From Atkinsonella hypoxylon (lineage: Eukaryota; Ascomycota; Sordariomycetes; Hypocreales; Clavicipitaceae): a stretch of 64,000 nt of DNA. The notes below the pieces were generated by a model. It saw only the letters and a list, made by a program, of their open reading frames with translations, made no database searches and was not told where the DNA came from. The position numbers and the translations under genes are program-made. Location: contig JFHB01000061.1 of NCBI GenBank assembly GCA_000729835.1, positions 62,001 through 126,000 on the forward strand. The letters are read 5' to 3'. Below are positions 35,330 to 46,723 of this stretch, in pieces (positions within the stretch are counted from its first letter, which is position 1; every line of letters begins with the position of its first letter).

Positions 35330-38300
35330 TCAGACCCACCTGCTTTTCTTCTTCTCATCGTAGTTCTCTTCCTTGACATTGTGCTGGCCTACGATAGACA
35401 GAAAGACCTGGTCGAGGGTCGTGGGGCTAACGCTGTAGTGGTCGATGCCTAGCGTCTGCTTGTTTTCCTCCAACAGGACGGCTAGTTGGCCGATGGCGCT
35501 GCCTTGTGCCGCGCGAGTGAGGTCCTGGTCGTGAGGCACAATGTTTGCTTTTCCTCTAGGGCGTCCGTTTTGCTGATGCAGGGCGATCACGTCGCTTGCT
35601 GAGACGGAGAATCGAAGTTGGCCGTGGTAAGTCTTGGATTCGACTTGGGCGGACGGAAGACGGTGATGGATCCAGCTGATGGTCCTTTGCATCTCCTCAT
35701 CTGTCGTCCGGGGAGCTGTGCTGGACGCGAGATGAACGTGGAGCATGTCGCCGAAGCGGCGGCGCAGATCGTCGGGCGTGCCGAGGGCGAGCATGCGTCG
35801 AGCCATGATACCGACTCGGCCGGCTAGAGCATCTGCTTCCTCCATACTGTGGGTGGTTAGGAGGATGGAGCGGCCGGGTACTGTGGCTGCAAGTGTCTTC
35901 CACATAATCCGTTTAGATGCCGCGTCGAGGCCAGATGATGGCTCATCTAGAAGCACGACAGTGGGATTGCCCATCAGCGCGATGCCCAAGCTCAGCTTGC
36001 GCTTGTTGCCACCAGAGAGATCATAGCCCATGCGGGAAGCAAATGCTTCCAGGCCGACGGCCTGCAGGACGGCTGACACATTATGCTCGACATCCGAGAT
36101 GCCATGAATCTGGGCGTAGAACTCCAGATGCTCTCGGACTGTCATTTGGTCCAGCGCGTCAACCTGTGGGCAGACTCCAAGGTGGGTTCGCGCAGCAGCA
36201 AGATTATTTCCAATCGACTTGTCTTCGACGAAAACGTCACCGCCATTCCAGCTCGGTTTAATCTCACCACGGATTAGGGATATTGTTGTTGATTTTCCAG
36301 CTCCATTCGGTCCCAGAAGCGCAAAGACCTCGTCACGCCTGATTTCAAAGGTCAAATTGTCCACAGCAGTGTACTTGCCAAAGGTCTTGGTAAGATGCAT
36401 AACGCGGAGTCCGTCTTTCATGTGGCCGATATCACTCACTGGCGTCCACTCGCTAGCAGCCTCTTCGTCCGGCTTTTGATCGGACTCTATAGGCTTATTT
36501 CGCTCCAGAAGGCGGCGAAGAGATGAACCACTCAATCCGCTATCGAACCATAAGAGCATTCCCAAGAGAATGACACACTGTATGACGAGATAGAAAATTG
36601 GGCCGCCATAGGCAGTCATTGCTCCAGGATTGGTCGATAGCTTGTTGCCATCGCACGCGGTTGAGAACAAGTTGGTGGCCAGAAACAGGGCCCGAGTCGC
36701 GGAACAAATAGGTGCAAAAACTGAGATGACGAAGTGGCTCATAAGTAAAGTTGAGTCGATTTTGCGGACCTGCACGTAAGTGACGATGCAGATGTATGCA
36801 GTTAGATATCCAAGAAAGATGGCGGCTTGGTAAGCGGCAGCACAAGCAAAAGTTCCTAGCTGAGTCTTGGTGAACAGTGAGATGACATACGCGAACAGGA
36901 TTGAAGCGAGCCCGTAAAGGAAGAATACAACAAAGACATATTCAAGGTGAAACCAGACATTAGAAAGAGCAGCCCAAAGACTAGTCACGATGGCCGAAGC
37001 GGCCAGCGCAAAGCAGAAGTCGAACCAGATGTAGGCAACCCAGAGTGAGATGGGCCGCACACCGTTAGAATACTGCAGATCACGGACAAATCGCCTCCGC
37101 TCGTTGCTTGGGTAGAGGGAAAAGAAAGCAGGGTAGCAGGCGAGGGCAAGACTCATGTATATGACGAGGTTAAGAGCATCGCCAATGCCAGGGTTGAACG
37201 GAACATCGAACGGTGACCAGGTTGTGGCAATAGATGTGTTGGTAGCAATCACATCAAGAAACTGCTGTGCTGTAATGGAGCTTGTGACAAACAAGTTGGC
37301 AGCCCAACCAAAGGTAGGGTTTGAATCTTCATCGCCGAGCCAGATAGCCGTGGTCACTAGTCCGTAGTGGTCCTTGATGTATTGCTGCCACGCATCGAAT
37401 GAGTCAACCAAGTGCAGATTCTCGAGCGCGGCAGAGCCCATGCGCGAGCCGCTCCAAGAGCCTTGGAAAACAGGCTGAAGCAGTCTTGAAACGAGGGATG
37501 TCGAAATTTTTGACGTCGGACCAGCAAGAAAGATAATCTTGATCTCATTTTTGACCTGAGTGAAAGCATCTTCGGTCGCGGAAGAGGAGGCTTGGTCAGC
37601 GGCCGTGCAACCAGTCTGTGGCTTCCCTCTGATGTAGAGCGACGTGAGAGCAGCGGCGAAGACGGGCAGCATAAAAGCCACAAGGTACAGAATCCAATTA
37701 CGTTTGAGTACCACAACTCGTTTTCGGAAAAGGATCCTGGCCTGCCTTCTATATCCCACACGCTTGCCGTCCAGGAGCTTCAGGCCTTGGACCTGCTGAT
37801 GGGTAGATCCATTGTCTGAAGATGTGTCCTTTTCGGTAGAGCTCCCGGTAGAGCTCTCGGTGTCCTTGGACAAGCCGGCGCTCGTGCCGCTGAAAGCCTC
37901 CTCATCACGATTTTCTTCAGCAAGTTGCAGGAAGACATCCTCAATGGTTGGCCCAAAGAAACGATAGTCGTTGATGTTGTTCTCCTCCAAAGATTTGATG
38001 ACCTGTGCGGCCAGGTTTGAAGTCGGAGCAGCATACGTCACCAAGTCAAACGCATCTTGCCTTCGGACTCCTTGGACGCTAGGCATGTATGGAATGTCAT
38101 CATGGTGTCCACAGACCTGGACACGATAGCCGCCACCAAAGCGATCCTTAAGTTGCACAGATGAACCCTCGGCCCGGAGCGTCCCTTTAGAAAGGATAGC
38201 AATATGGTCAGCCAAGAGATCGGCCTCATCTAAAAAGTGTGTTGTCAGAATGATAGTCCTCTTGCCCCTTTCTGCTAAGAGAATATCCCAAATCTTGCGT

Positions 38301-40222
38301 CTAGACAGCGGGTCCAAACCACTGCTGACTTCATCGACGCAGCATACAGCACTTCCGCCCGTTAACATCATGCCCAACTGCAGCTTCCTCTTCTGCCCTC
38401 CTGAGAGTGTCTTTGACAAAGCTCTGCGTTTCGGGGTTAAATCTATGGCCTCTATGAGTTCGGAAATCTCCTGTTTGGTGGTTCGCGCTTCTGGGGCTTT
38501 CAGTCGGTTGAAAATTGTCAAATGCTCCTCAACAGTCATATCGTCCCACAGAACGTTCTTCTGTGGCGTAATTCCTAGTCCACCACTACCATCAATAATA
38601 ATAGATCCGCTTGTCAAGCGGTGCAAACCAGCAATTGCATCCAGTGTGGTACTCTTGCCGCTGCCGTTTGCGCCTAGTAAAGCAACAATCTGACCCCTTC
38701 CAACCTGAAGGCTTAGTTCGTTCACAGCCACGACAGGCTTGCAGAGATGTTTCCTTGTCGAAAACAACCAGGCGAAGAAGCCTGGACTATACACCTTGGT
38801 AAGTTTGTCTAGTTGCACGGCATTCCCGATATTGACATTGTCTCCGTCATGTTTACCCTGCGCCTGCATCCTGCGCCCTTTGACGGAGACACCGTAGAGC
38901 TTCTGTTCTACAAATAATGCGATCAATGGATACACAAAGACATGAATAACGAGAATGACAAAAAACATAATGCCGGAAATCTCCCACGAGCTGTTTGGTG
39001 GGTTCTGAAACAAGTTTGTGGCTCTGTCTTTCCTCTCAAACTTTGCCATTAGAGTGATAAAATAGACATACGTGCAGGGTGTGAAAAGAGAAGAAAGAAT
39101 GACGACAAGACCGGTCTTGGGCTGTGCCAGTGCTTGCGCCAGGATTCCGAGCAGCAAAATGGCCAGCATGGCAGTAATTCCACTAAGTTGTGCTTTTCTG
39201 AAGAATGAAGCGAACAAGATCGACATGGAGGCGAGCGCAAGTCCAGCAAGCAGGTGGAATATAAGCACAATGGAAATATTTGTATTCACAAAGACACCAT
39301 ACCGAATGATTATGGATCCAATAATCCACGCGGGAGCATAAACGATGGAGAACGACAAATGGTGTGCGATGATGCGAGCAGCGTGTGCCATCCACGGCCG
39401 GCGAACAGGCATCATGGCGTCAATGAGCTGTGACATGCCAGTTTCACGTTCAGTAGCCATGAACCCAGTGAGATGGTAAGTAATCCAAATAATATTGGCA
39501 ATAAAAGCAACCGCCATGAATCTTATGATAGCTTTGTGATAAATTTCCCGGACCTTTTTATCGCGCCGTTTCTGGGTCATGCTGGTGAAGGCCAGTTCGT
39601 CCGTCTTGGCCAAAGGAGCCGGATTGAAGTCATTGAGGCTGGCAATGGCCGAGTCAACAAGGTGCTGGACGGGAAGAAGGTAGACCTGCTGAGCGTTATT
39701 GGACTTTTCGAAATCAAATTTGATTGGCTCATGCCAAAGAGCGGCATCGGTACGAATCGTGTAGTTCCAGAGACCACCGGGGCCCTCGTTTGGCGATGAT
39801 CGCATGACGATAGCGGCGAAACAAGTTGTCACTCCTCGTAGACTGCTGCGGCATTCACTGGTGAGAGTGTCTTCGGTTTCCAGTCTGACAATTCTCATGA
39901 ATCCATATGGAATGACAGAGTTTGCAACCTTGCCGAGAACACGGTCAATGTCGCCCCCTGCATAACCGTTGTTGATCAGAACCACCTTATCACGCCGGCT
40001 GCCTCGAGCTTCGTTGAAGGCGTTTTGAAGGCTCATCACAGGCCGCACAGGGCTGAATCCAAATTTGGCGGGTGGAATGAAAAGATTCTTCGCAAAACTG
40101 AAGAACGTGGAAAGAATGATTGGCAGTAAGAAGGCCATTGTAAGACATGTAGTGAAGCGTCGAAAGAGGAGCCAATGAAAATTCTTGGACATCAATGTCC
40201 AAATCTGTTTTCGAAGCGCCAT
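35330..40222 (-). CDS. Full-length ABCA-type ABC transporter (lipid/sterol exporter-like)
   Basis: One uninterrupted exon encodes 1630 aa, starting MALRKQIWTLMSKNFHWLL, a cytosolic stretch followed by the first membrane helix. The layout is TMD1, NBD1, TMD2, NBD2, each TMD with a large loop after its first helix as in subfamily A. NBD1 has Walker A GANGSGKST (about residue 517), signature LSGGQKRKL and Walker B AVCCVDEVSSGLDP. NBD2 has Walker A GPNGAGKST (about 1303), signature LSGGNKRKL and VVLLDEPSSGLD. Walker B in NBD1 reads CVDE where most have LLDE. Members move lipids across membranes; the fungal substrates are largely unknown. The lack of any intron over 4.9 kb is unusual beside its neighbours. 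It converges on phytochrome. Confidence 0.93.
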   Translation of the reverse strand: MALRKQIWTLMSKNFHWLLFRRFTTCLTMAFLLPIILSTFFSFAKNLFIPPAKFGFSPVRPVMSLQNAFNEARGSRRDKVVLINNGYAGGDIDRVLGKVANSVIPYGFMRIVRLETEDTLTSECRSSLRGVTTCFAAIVMRSSPNEGPGGLWNYTIRTDAALWHEPIKFDFEKSNNAQQVYLLPVQHLVDSAIASLNDFNPAPLAKTDELAFTSMTQKRRDKKVREIYHKAIIRFMAVAFIANIIWITYHLTGFMATERETGMSQLIDAMMPVRRPWMAHAARIIAHHLSFSIVYAPAWIIGSIIIRYGVFVNTNISIVLIFHLLAGLALASMSILFASFFRKAQLSGITAMLAILLLGILAQALAQPKTGLVVILSSLFTPCTYVYFITLMAKFERKDRATNLFQNPPNSSWEISGIMFFVILVIHVFVYPLIALFVEQKLYGVSVKGRRMQAQGKHDGDNVNIGNAVQLDKLTKVYSPGFFAWLFSTRKHLCKPVVAVNELSLQVGRGQIVALLGANGSGKSTTLDAIAGLHRLTSGSIIIDGSGGLGITPQKNVLWDDMTVEEHLTIFNRLKAPEARTTKQEISELIEAIDLTPKRRALSKTLSGGQKRKLQLGMMLTGGSAVCCVDEVSSGLDPLSRRKIWDILLAERGKRTIILTTHFLDEADLLADHIAILSKGTLRAEGSSVQLKDRFGGGYRVQVCGHHDDIPYMPSVQGVRRQDAFDLVTYAAPTSNLAAQVIKSLEENNINDYRFFGPTIEDVFLQLAEENRDEEAFSGTSAGLSKDTESSTGSSTEKDTSSDNGSTHQQVQGLKLLDGKRVGYRRQARILFRKRVVVLKRNWILYLVAFMLPVFAAALTSLYIRGKPQTGCTAADQASSSATEDAFTQVKNEIKIIFLAGPTSKISTSLVSRLLQPVFQGSWSGSRMGSAALENLHLVDSFDAWQQYIKDHYGLVTTAIWLGDEDSNPTFGWAANLFVTSSITAQQFLDVIATNTSIATTWSPFDVPFNPGIGDALNLVIYMSLALACYPAFFSLYPSNERRRFVRDLQYSNGVRPISLWVAYIWFDFCFALAASAIVTSLWAALSNVWFHLEYVFVVFFLYGLASILFAYVISLFTKTQLGTFACAAAYQAAIFLGYLTAYICIVTYVQVRKIDSTLLMSHFVISVFAPICSATRALFLATNLFSTACDGNKLSTNPGAMTAYGGPIFYLVIQCVILLGMLLWFDSGLSGSSLRRLLERNKPIESDQKPDEEAASEWTPVSDIGHMKDGLRVMHLTKTFGKYTAVDNLTFEIRRDEVFALLGPNGAGKSTTISLIRGEIKPSWNGGDVFVEDKSIGNNLAAARTHLGVCPQVDALDQMTVREHLEFYAQIHGISDVEHNVSAVLQAVGLEAFASRMGYDLSGGNKRKLSLGIALMGNPTVVLLDEPSSGLDAASKRIMWKTLAATVPGRSILLTTHSMEEADALAGRVGIMARRMLALGTPDDLRRRFGDMLHVHLASSTAPRTTDEEMQRTISWIHHRLPSAQVESKTYHGQLRFSVSASDVIALHQQNGRPRGKANIVPHDQDLTRAAQGSAIGQLAVLLEENKQTLGIDHYSVSPTTLDQVFLSIVGQHNVKEENYDEKKKSRWV

Positions 40223-42491
40223 GGTGGGTTAGAAAACAGCCCCAGAGAGCCCAGCACACCTGTGAAGTCAGGGTGGTGCAGGTCGTTAGGATGGTTTTCT
40301 TTGAAGGAGGCATGAATCGAAGGTTCTATGCCATGGCCGCGGGCCGGGTGAGATCTCTCACATAGCTAACGGGCGGAACTTGTACCTGGTCACTCTCACA
40401 TATTCGTGAGGGCGGCTCTCTGTCCAAAGGACCGGAATCTCGATAGGTTGAATGTACGTCGATGAAGCAGATGCTGGGACCACAGTCATTAATTTTGAGG
40501 CCGAAGCTTAGATAAGAGGTGTCGGGTTTGACTTTCACGGGACGAAAGAGCGACGTCGGAGTAAGCGCTAAGGCAACATTATGTGGAGGAATTGGCGCAG
40601 CGGCATGTGTGAGAGCTGTGTGTATGACAATGAATTGGGCAAAGAAGGCGGATAAGTTTGTCTATTTTCGGGAACGTCAATGAGAGGGCAAAAAGAAGGT
40701 TCATGCATGATTGACAACGGAGTGAGGCTGGAGTGCGACCAGCGAAGAGAAGTGGGTAAATGGCTTCGTAACAGACTCGATATGCTGAAAGTGGCCCAGC
40801 CCAACTGTGCATGTACGATGCACAACGCATTTATGGCCCAACCGTTCAGAACAGGAACAAGCATGTGTGCATCACGATGTGCCCAGCACAGCAAGTGGGC
40901 GTGAGTAAGTAAGGAGAGTCTTTGCATCAAATCGCTTGGCACGTCACCTCGATCGGCAGGTAAGGCTTGCTTGCACCTGCCTGCTGTTGCGCGGAGTGCT
41001 GTTTTTGGCAAAGCGGCAACACGTCCAGCGCTAGTCCATTAAGCCCTTGACACCTGGACCTCGGCCGGAGCCTTTGAAATTGCCCGAGTGGCTCCATTCA
41101 AAAAAAAAATTTGATCTCGTACGTCACAAGCCAGGGTTGATGCGTCGTGACATTTTCTCCGGCAAACAATCTGCTATGCTAAGACGGACAACATTAAGCT
41201 TGAAATGGATTCTTCGGCACCACGGCGCCGCCTTCCCTTCTAGATCGTGCGTGGCGGTCCCGCGCCCACCCGCCTCGCTCCACCACGACAACACGAATTA
41301 ATCATCATGAACAAATCAAGCACATCGCGCCAGCCGGGCGCACATCCAGTCCACGGGGAGCCCCTTGTTATCCCCCTCATCTACGGAGTAAGGGCTCTGG
41401 CATGTGAGACAGCTCAGTGATTGACTTCTACGTGCAAGTCTGTACATACACGAGCTCTCCATGTTCCCTTGCGAACATGGAGGCAGAATTATTCCGGTAC
41501 GCCACGGGGCTTTCAATTTGCCATTTGAAACTTTAATTGACATCATCTCCCCCCCCTCCCCCTCCCCGGCGGTGACCCCCAGCCTCTTCTCTTCTCTTGC
41601 TTCTTGCCCCACCGGTTTGTTACCAGCCCCTCCAGTGCGCTATGGCAACAAGCAGGTTCATCTCCTTGTTGCCGAGACAAGGATTATAGTTCAAGTAACA
41701 CAAATTGTCGCAGAGCCCTCCTTGTATAGTATGCTCTATACCATGATGGAGGTACTAGAAATCATGTTAGTCACCAAGAAAAACTCGGCATATCCTCAAT
41801 TCCTCGGGCAAGCAAAGGTCGCTCGAGGTCGCGTGCCCGAGCCAGGGGATGTGGGGCCTACATACCGGGTTCGAGCCAGCTTGCCAGTTGGGCCAATCGG
41901 GACTAGCCGGTATGGAAATTCACGAGAATTTCACAGTGCAGAACGCACTTTCGTCGCAGCGACCTCAACCTGTGCACTCCCCTGTGCTTTTTCTGACCCA
42001 TTGTGATGTGTTTTATATCGCTGTCCTTGAAAAGTGCGAGCTTCTTCAGATTAGTTGGCAGATAACGTTAAAGACACCAGTAAGTAGTCTGGAACCAGAG
42101 ATAGAGTCGTCTTTCGTACTGGGATGGACAATAACCAAAACCTTAACATTTAAGAAAGGACAAACACAAAATCTACCTCCATACAACTCCTGGCATTCAG
42201 AATTCCACATCCTTACAACTCATTCCAAATCTGTTCTAGGCATGACAGCTTCCATAGTAGCTGAGGGAGGCATTGTGCCCAAGCCGCGTCCGCACCTACC
42301 TCATGACAACTTCGCCACGGCACGCACTATGACTTTCTCCATACAGCCGGGTAAGATAGTCAGACACAAATGCACTTATAAGTTAGAGCTTAGACAACAC
42401 TGTAGCAGTGTAATTCACATTTCAAGTCATCGCTTCGCATAGACCGCCTAAGTCTATGCAAAGACGCCCAAGTTCAAATAATCCCCCTTCA
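40223..42491. other. Intergenic region upstream of the ABC transporter
   Basis: These 2.27 kb contain no supported gene. The region includes the ABC promoter, an A-tract at 41100-41109, a CTACGGAGTA motif near 41382, a C-rich tract at 41551-41570 and two overlapping unremarkable open frames (41461-42006 and 41849-42442). The 3' flank of RAD4 lies at the right end. Confidence 0.5.
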
Positions 42492-45001
42492 TCAATCGTC
42501 AATCAAGAAACCCCCTCCCTCTTCATCATCGAAAGCCACGTCCATCTCTTCCGTCACATCGCTTCCTGCATTAGCCAGCTCGGCCTCCAAGTCCGCTTCT
42601 CTCCGCTCCTCTTCGCCAACACCGCTCCATATCCGTTCCCGAATCCGCAGACCCAAAAGGAGCTTCCTCCACATTTTCAGGGAAGCCAGACTCTTACGCT
42701 CGTTTTCCATCTCTTGCTCTACATCTGCCATGCCTTCTATGACAGCCCAGATGGCCTCTTGGAATTCCTCGGCCACAATTATTCCATTGAGTACGGCCGT
42801 GCCATGGCGACCTTTGAAAGAGAATCCCGTGAGGGCAGGTGCGTAGTCGACGCCGACGATGAAGGCTGCTCGCGCCGCGTGCTCGTGAGTGATGTGAACA
42901 CCCCCTTTTGGGATCATGCTCGACACGTATGCGTCGACATTGCCGAATTTATTTTTGGGAACTTGTCCGTTACGCACCGGTGGTGGTTCGTATAGTTCTG
43001 TTTGCTCCATGGTATATATTGGGACGCCTGCGTCATCTTCTGGGGGTGCCTCTCCGTCATCGTATCTCATATCTTTGGGACGGGTCCTCTTGGGTAGCCA
43101 TTTGGCAGGAATCTCGTTGGGTTTTACATTTCGCCCCATGCGGTACCACTTATCTACGCTCCTCGCAACGCGAACATCTTTTCGCCTATATATCTTCTCC
43201 TGAGACCCTCGGTTACCGACGCTGATTGTCCCTGAGGGTCGGGCGTCTGGCACGAGAACCTCATGACGACGCAAATGTCGCTCCAACGCGTATACAGGGT
43301 GATCCTTGAAGTCCTGCACATTCTTCGGCATAGGCTCTCGGGCCTCCACTCCTGCTAGTTCATTATCCTCAATCTGGTCCAAGTCAGTGGCTCTACGCCG
43401 CCGGAATGGCTTCATCGCCTTACGCCACCATGCACCCTTGTCACCCAGTATTGTTTCAACTCGCAATCGACGTGTCTTTGCTGTATACGCTTTCGCGTAC
43501 CGTCTTGTGACATCTTTGGCTGTGCCGTCTGCCTCAAATGCTACGACGTAGGAAAGACTGTTCTCCTTGTCCGTTATTGGCGGCTCAAAGACCTTTGGTT
43601 TGCAAAATGTATATGTAACCACGGGATCAACGGGTTGCCACTTTTGATGTCCCACGTCCAAAATTTCGACCCAATAAATTGGGTGAGCAGACTCGCGGAT
43701 GCGTGCAGGGCTGGAGTATGTTCTTTGCGATTTAGGGGCTGTTGGTTTGGGTTGAAAGTTGTAAGTTGTAGCATTCGGATGGCCCAGCCTTCGTCGCGCT
43801 GTCGAGGTACCCAGCGATCCAGCTGATGCACTCGTGCCGGCTGCCAGCGCTGCATACTTCGCCATTGCGTCTTGCGCACTTTGCTTATGTATGACCTTTG
43901 ACCCTGATTTGTTCGATTTGGGCCGTGGAAGCATCGGTGCACCAGACACACACGCCAACGGCTGCAATGAGCATACTAGTCTAGCTCGAACCCCGATGCT
44001 ACGCAGCATCGCGCAGTACAATTGTGCGCCAACATCCCGAGACCCATGAAGCCGTTTCGACGCTTCGCGGAACTCGGCACAGTCCAAACACGAATCCATG
44101 TCGGCCGGTGGTTCATACTGAGTTCATACCATGTTAGAACAGCGCTCCTTTTCCCCGCTAATGCGACCATGTCCCAACTTACATCTTGCAGTTGATTCAC
44201 GTCCTCCACCCACAATGCCCTGCGAATTCCCCGCTCAGTAATGACAAATTTCGTCTTCCACATTTCTATACTCTGCTTGAGGCCATTTTTCAAGCTCTCT
44301 GACTGCCCAAACTGTGGTAAGTGGGGACCAGGAGTGAGGAAGTTGACCGTTTTATCACTCAGATGTGGCCGCAATGCGTCCTGAACACGCGAATCATTGC
44401 ACCAGTGATTTCTGCGCGAAACATGAGATAGAAGACACACCAGGTGGGCTTTATGAATATCCGTACGTCGCACCCTCTCTTCTCTAGATATTGGTTTGCG
44501 CCGCTGGCGTTGTCGATTCAAGGGCGAGACTGCAGCTTTCTGCGCAGTCAAATTGAGTTCGAGGTTGCGATTCTGCTCAGAAGAGGTTACTACGTCTGCG
44601 AGGGGGGCGGTAAAATCCACATCCTCAAAGACTAAGTCTTCATCATCTTTATCGCCGTCCGAGTCCGAGTCCGAGTCCGAGTCCGAGTCGAGTTCCATGG
44701 TCTGGACTGTTGGTGCAGGGAGAAGTACATCTTGGAACTCGATGTCTTCGTCGTCGTCATCACTGCCTGTTGGGCCTGGCGGAGAATGCTTCTCATCAGG
44801 GAAACTATTCTTGTTGGAATTGAGAGCTCGCCGAACGCTGTGTCGCCTTCGCTTTAATGGTCGTTCGGGCGAACCTTGAGCTGACGGTGACACTCCAGCC
44901 TCTGCCAGCATTTGTTGGTAGATAGTCGGCTCGGCATTGCTTCCTTCAGCCGCTGAGCGCCTTGAACTTCTTGTGGAGGCATCGTGCTTGCTTCTAACCA
45001 T
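42492..45001 (-). CDS. RAD4: DNA damage recognition protein RAD4/XPC
   Basis: Two exons, 45001-44183 and 44117-42492, give 814 aa; the 65-bp intron has GTAAGT, a CTAAC branch site and an ACTCAG end. The acidic/Ser N-terminus (Asp-Ser repeat) is followed by a transglutaminase-like fold (HLVCLLSHVSRRNHWC, then DSCLDCAEFREA, RLVCSLQPL, HPIYWVEILD, KWQPVDPV). BHD1 (YALERHLRRHEVLVPDARP), BHD2 and BHD3 (NKFGNVDAYVSSMIPKGG, ARAAFIVGVDYAPALTGFSF, GIIVAEEF) follow. It binds distorted DNA with Rad23 and starts global nucleotide excision repair in the nucleus. The C-terminal tail is acidic, as expected for TFIIH contact. The length is normal for filamentous fungi. Family assignment is firm. Confidence 0.95.
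44658..44690 (-). repeat. In-frame hexanucleotide repeat encoding Asp-Ser in RAD4
   Basis: GAGTCC on the plus strand, about five copies, reads as GACTCG (Asp-Ser) in the RAD4 N-terminal acidic segment. Confidence 0.9.
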
Positions 45002-45667
45002 AATTACATAGCGTGTGTTCGGTGGCTCAGACGGACGACGGCGCAGCGTGTTGAAAGAGGATGGCGTTACTTCATCGTCACGTTGGTGGATGTTGAAGTG
45101 TTAACAGTCCAGTTGCGTCATAAGTGGCGCGACCTGGAGCACGAAATCACGTGCCCTGTTTCACCATGGCCACCTCATATTGCGTTCCCTTGATCAAAGT
45201 CTCAGCTATGTTTATTAAAATCGAACGTGTCATTTTGTAATATTTCGATTTCGATACCTCAGAGCGAACCGTAGCTGCACAGGGGACAGCGTTTGAGCAT
45301 CAATGTTGGCAAGGCTTTTTTTTTGTTCCGAGAACCGAAATGCTGAAGTGGGCCCGCCGCCTGGGTGCGGGCCGAAGTCGCACCAATTTAATAACTCCCG
45401 TGCTCAACCTCTTGTCCTCTACTCAGATTTCCCTCACAATTGCCGACAGCTTCGCGTTCAGGCACTTCGACCCTGATGAGGCAGTTCTACAAATGTATTT
45501 GAAGCGCAGCGCATATCTTCAAGGTTTAGGGACCTACGTTTACGAACAACGAACGAAAGCATAAAACTCACATATTGGTATTCGACCAAGCCAAAACCCA
45601 CAGCTAACCGATGCAATACGACTCCTCCCAGAACTCCAAATAAAACAATCAGCGCCCTCCCCCCGTC
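45002..45667. promoter_or_regulatory. RAD4 upstream region and carrier 3' flank
   Basis: No coding sequence is supported in these 666 bp. A short T-tract occurs at 45317-45325. The region holds the RAD4 promoter and the 3' UTR of the carrier gene. Confidence 0.5.
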
Positions 45668-46723
45668 TCACTTGGTCAACCAGCCAAGATAATCGGCAAC
45701 GATAAGCGTGACCATGCTGGCAAGTGTCAGTGTTTCTGACTCGCGTCTCCAGGCAATGGGACAAACTTACGCATGGGGGGCAATGCGGACATAATATGTA
45801 CCAAATCCGCGATAGAACCTCAATAATCCCTCTTGCTTGGCTACCTTGGCGAAGCAATCTGCCATGCCCTTGTATGGAAGCTTACCGTCTGGGCCTTTGG
45901 ATTGCTTTTGTAGTCTTGTCTTGACAAAATCGAAGGGCAAGCTGAAGAAGCTGGCAAAGAAACCGGCGATGGCACTGGCAGTGAGGGTCTGGGCCCTGGC
46001 TGACAAATCAGTGTTCTTGTTGAGCTGCACCTTGGCCTCGCTGAAGAAGGCGAGTTGTCCAAAATTGAGAGCCATGGCACGCACAACGGTTGGTGCTGCA
46101 CCGGCCCACAGCGCACCGACACCCTCGCTCTTGGCAATGGAAGACAAAGCATCAATAACTGATTTATAATTCTTTCGCTCTGCCAATGGCTTCAGACCAT
46201 CACTCTGCATGCGGATCAGTGCCAAATCGGCAGGATTTCCAATCATTGCGGCCAAACCACCTGCGGCCAAACCTGCGGTGGCTCTGTCGGCGAATCCGAT
46301 CTCTCGACCGTGGCTACTGGCACGCGTCTTCAGTGAGCTCATGAAGGTATCGAAGAATCCCAGGCGGGCAGTGGTATATACTGCCTGGCGCAAAAGTCCA
46401 GCGGAAAGACCAGTGTATAAATCGAGGACCTTTCCACTAGCGATGATATGCCTAGTGACGGAGAAGGGACTGGCTTTAGGTCCGCCGGAGCTGCCTTCAC
46501 CAGCGAGCTGGATTCTGACCTTGACCATATCGACTGGTTGAATAACGGTAGTAGCGACCATGCCGCTGATGCCGCCATTGATGAAAGGCAAAGCAGCTCT
46601 CATGTATGGGGTGTGAAGGAGGTCATGAGCAACATTCATAACGTCAGCTCGCGCAGCACCAATTACTTCTGATGCCTTGTTGCGAGCTGATTCGGCCGCT
46701 TGTCTTACTGAGCCGCCTGCCAT
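45668..46723 (-). CDS. Mitochondrial carrier, oxoglutarate/malate (dicarboxylate) type
   Basis: Two exons, 46723-45771 and 45716-45668, give 333 aa. Three repeats of about 100 aa carry the carrier signatures PVDMVKVRIQ (63-72), PADLALIRMQ (164-173) and PFDFVKTRLQ (263-272), in six transmembrane helices of the inner mitochondrial membrane. The motif ING-GISGMVATTVIQP and the second-repeat PADLALIRMQ are typical of the 2-oxoglutarate/malate carrier (SLC25A11-like). The last exon is only 16 codons (MVTLIVADYLGWLTK) and completes helix 6, so a prediction ignoring it would truncate the protein. The N-terminal 40 residues extend beyond the core. Substrate choice between oxoglutarate and other dicarboxylates is inferred from similarity. 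Confidence 0.9.

Noticed and set aside
41866..41890. GGGTTCGAGCC resembling a tRNA B box
   Set aside because: No matching A box at the right distance and no acceptor stem pairing around it.
41461..42442. Two overlapping plus-strand frames of 181 and 197 codons
   Set aside because: They overlap in different frames, contain no recognisable motif and have no clear splice links; a chance opening is more likely.
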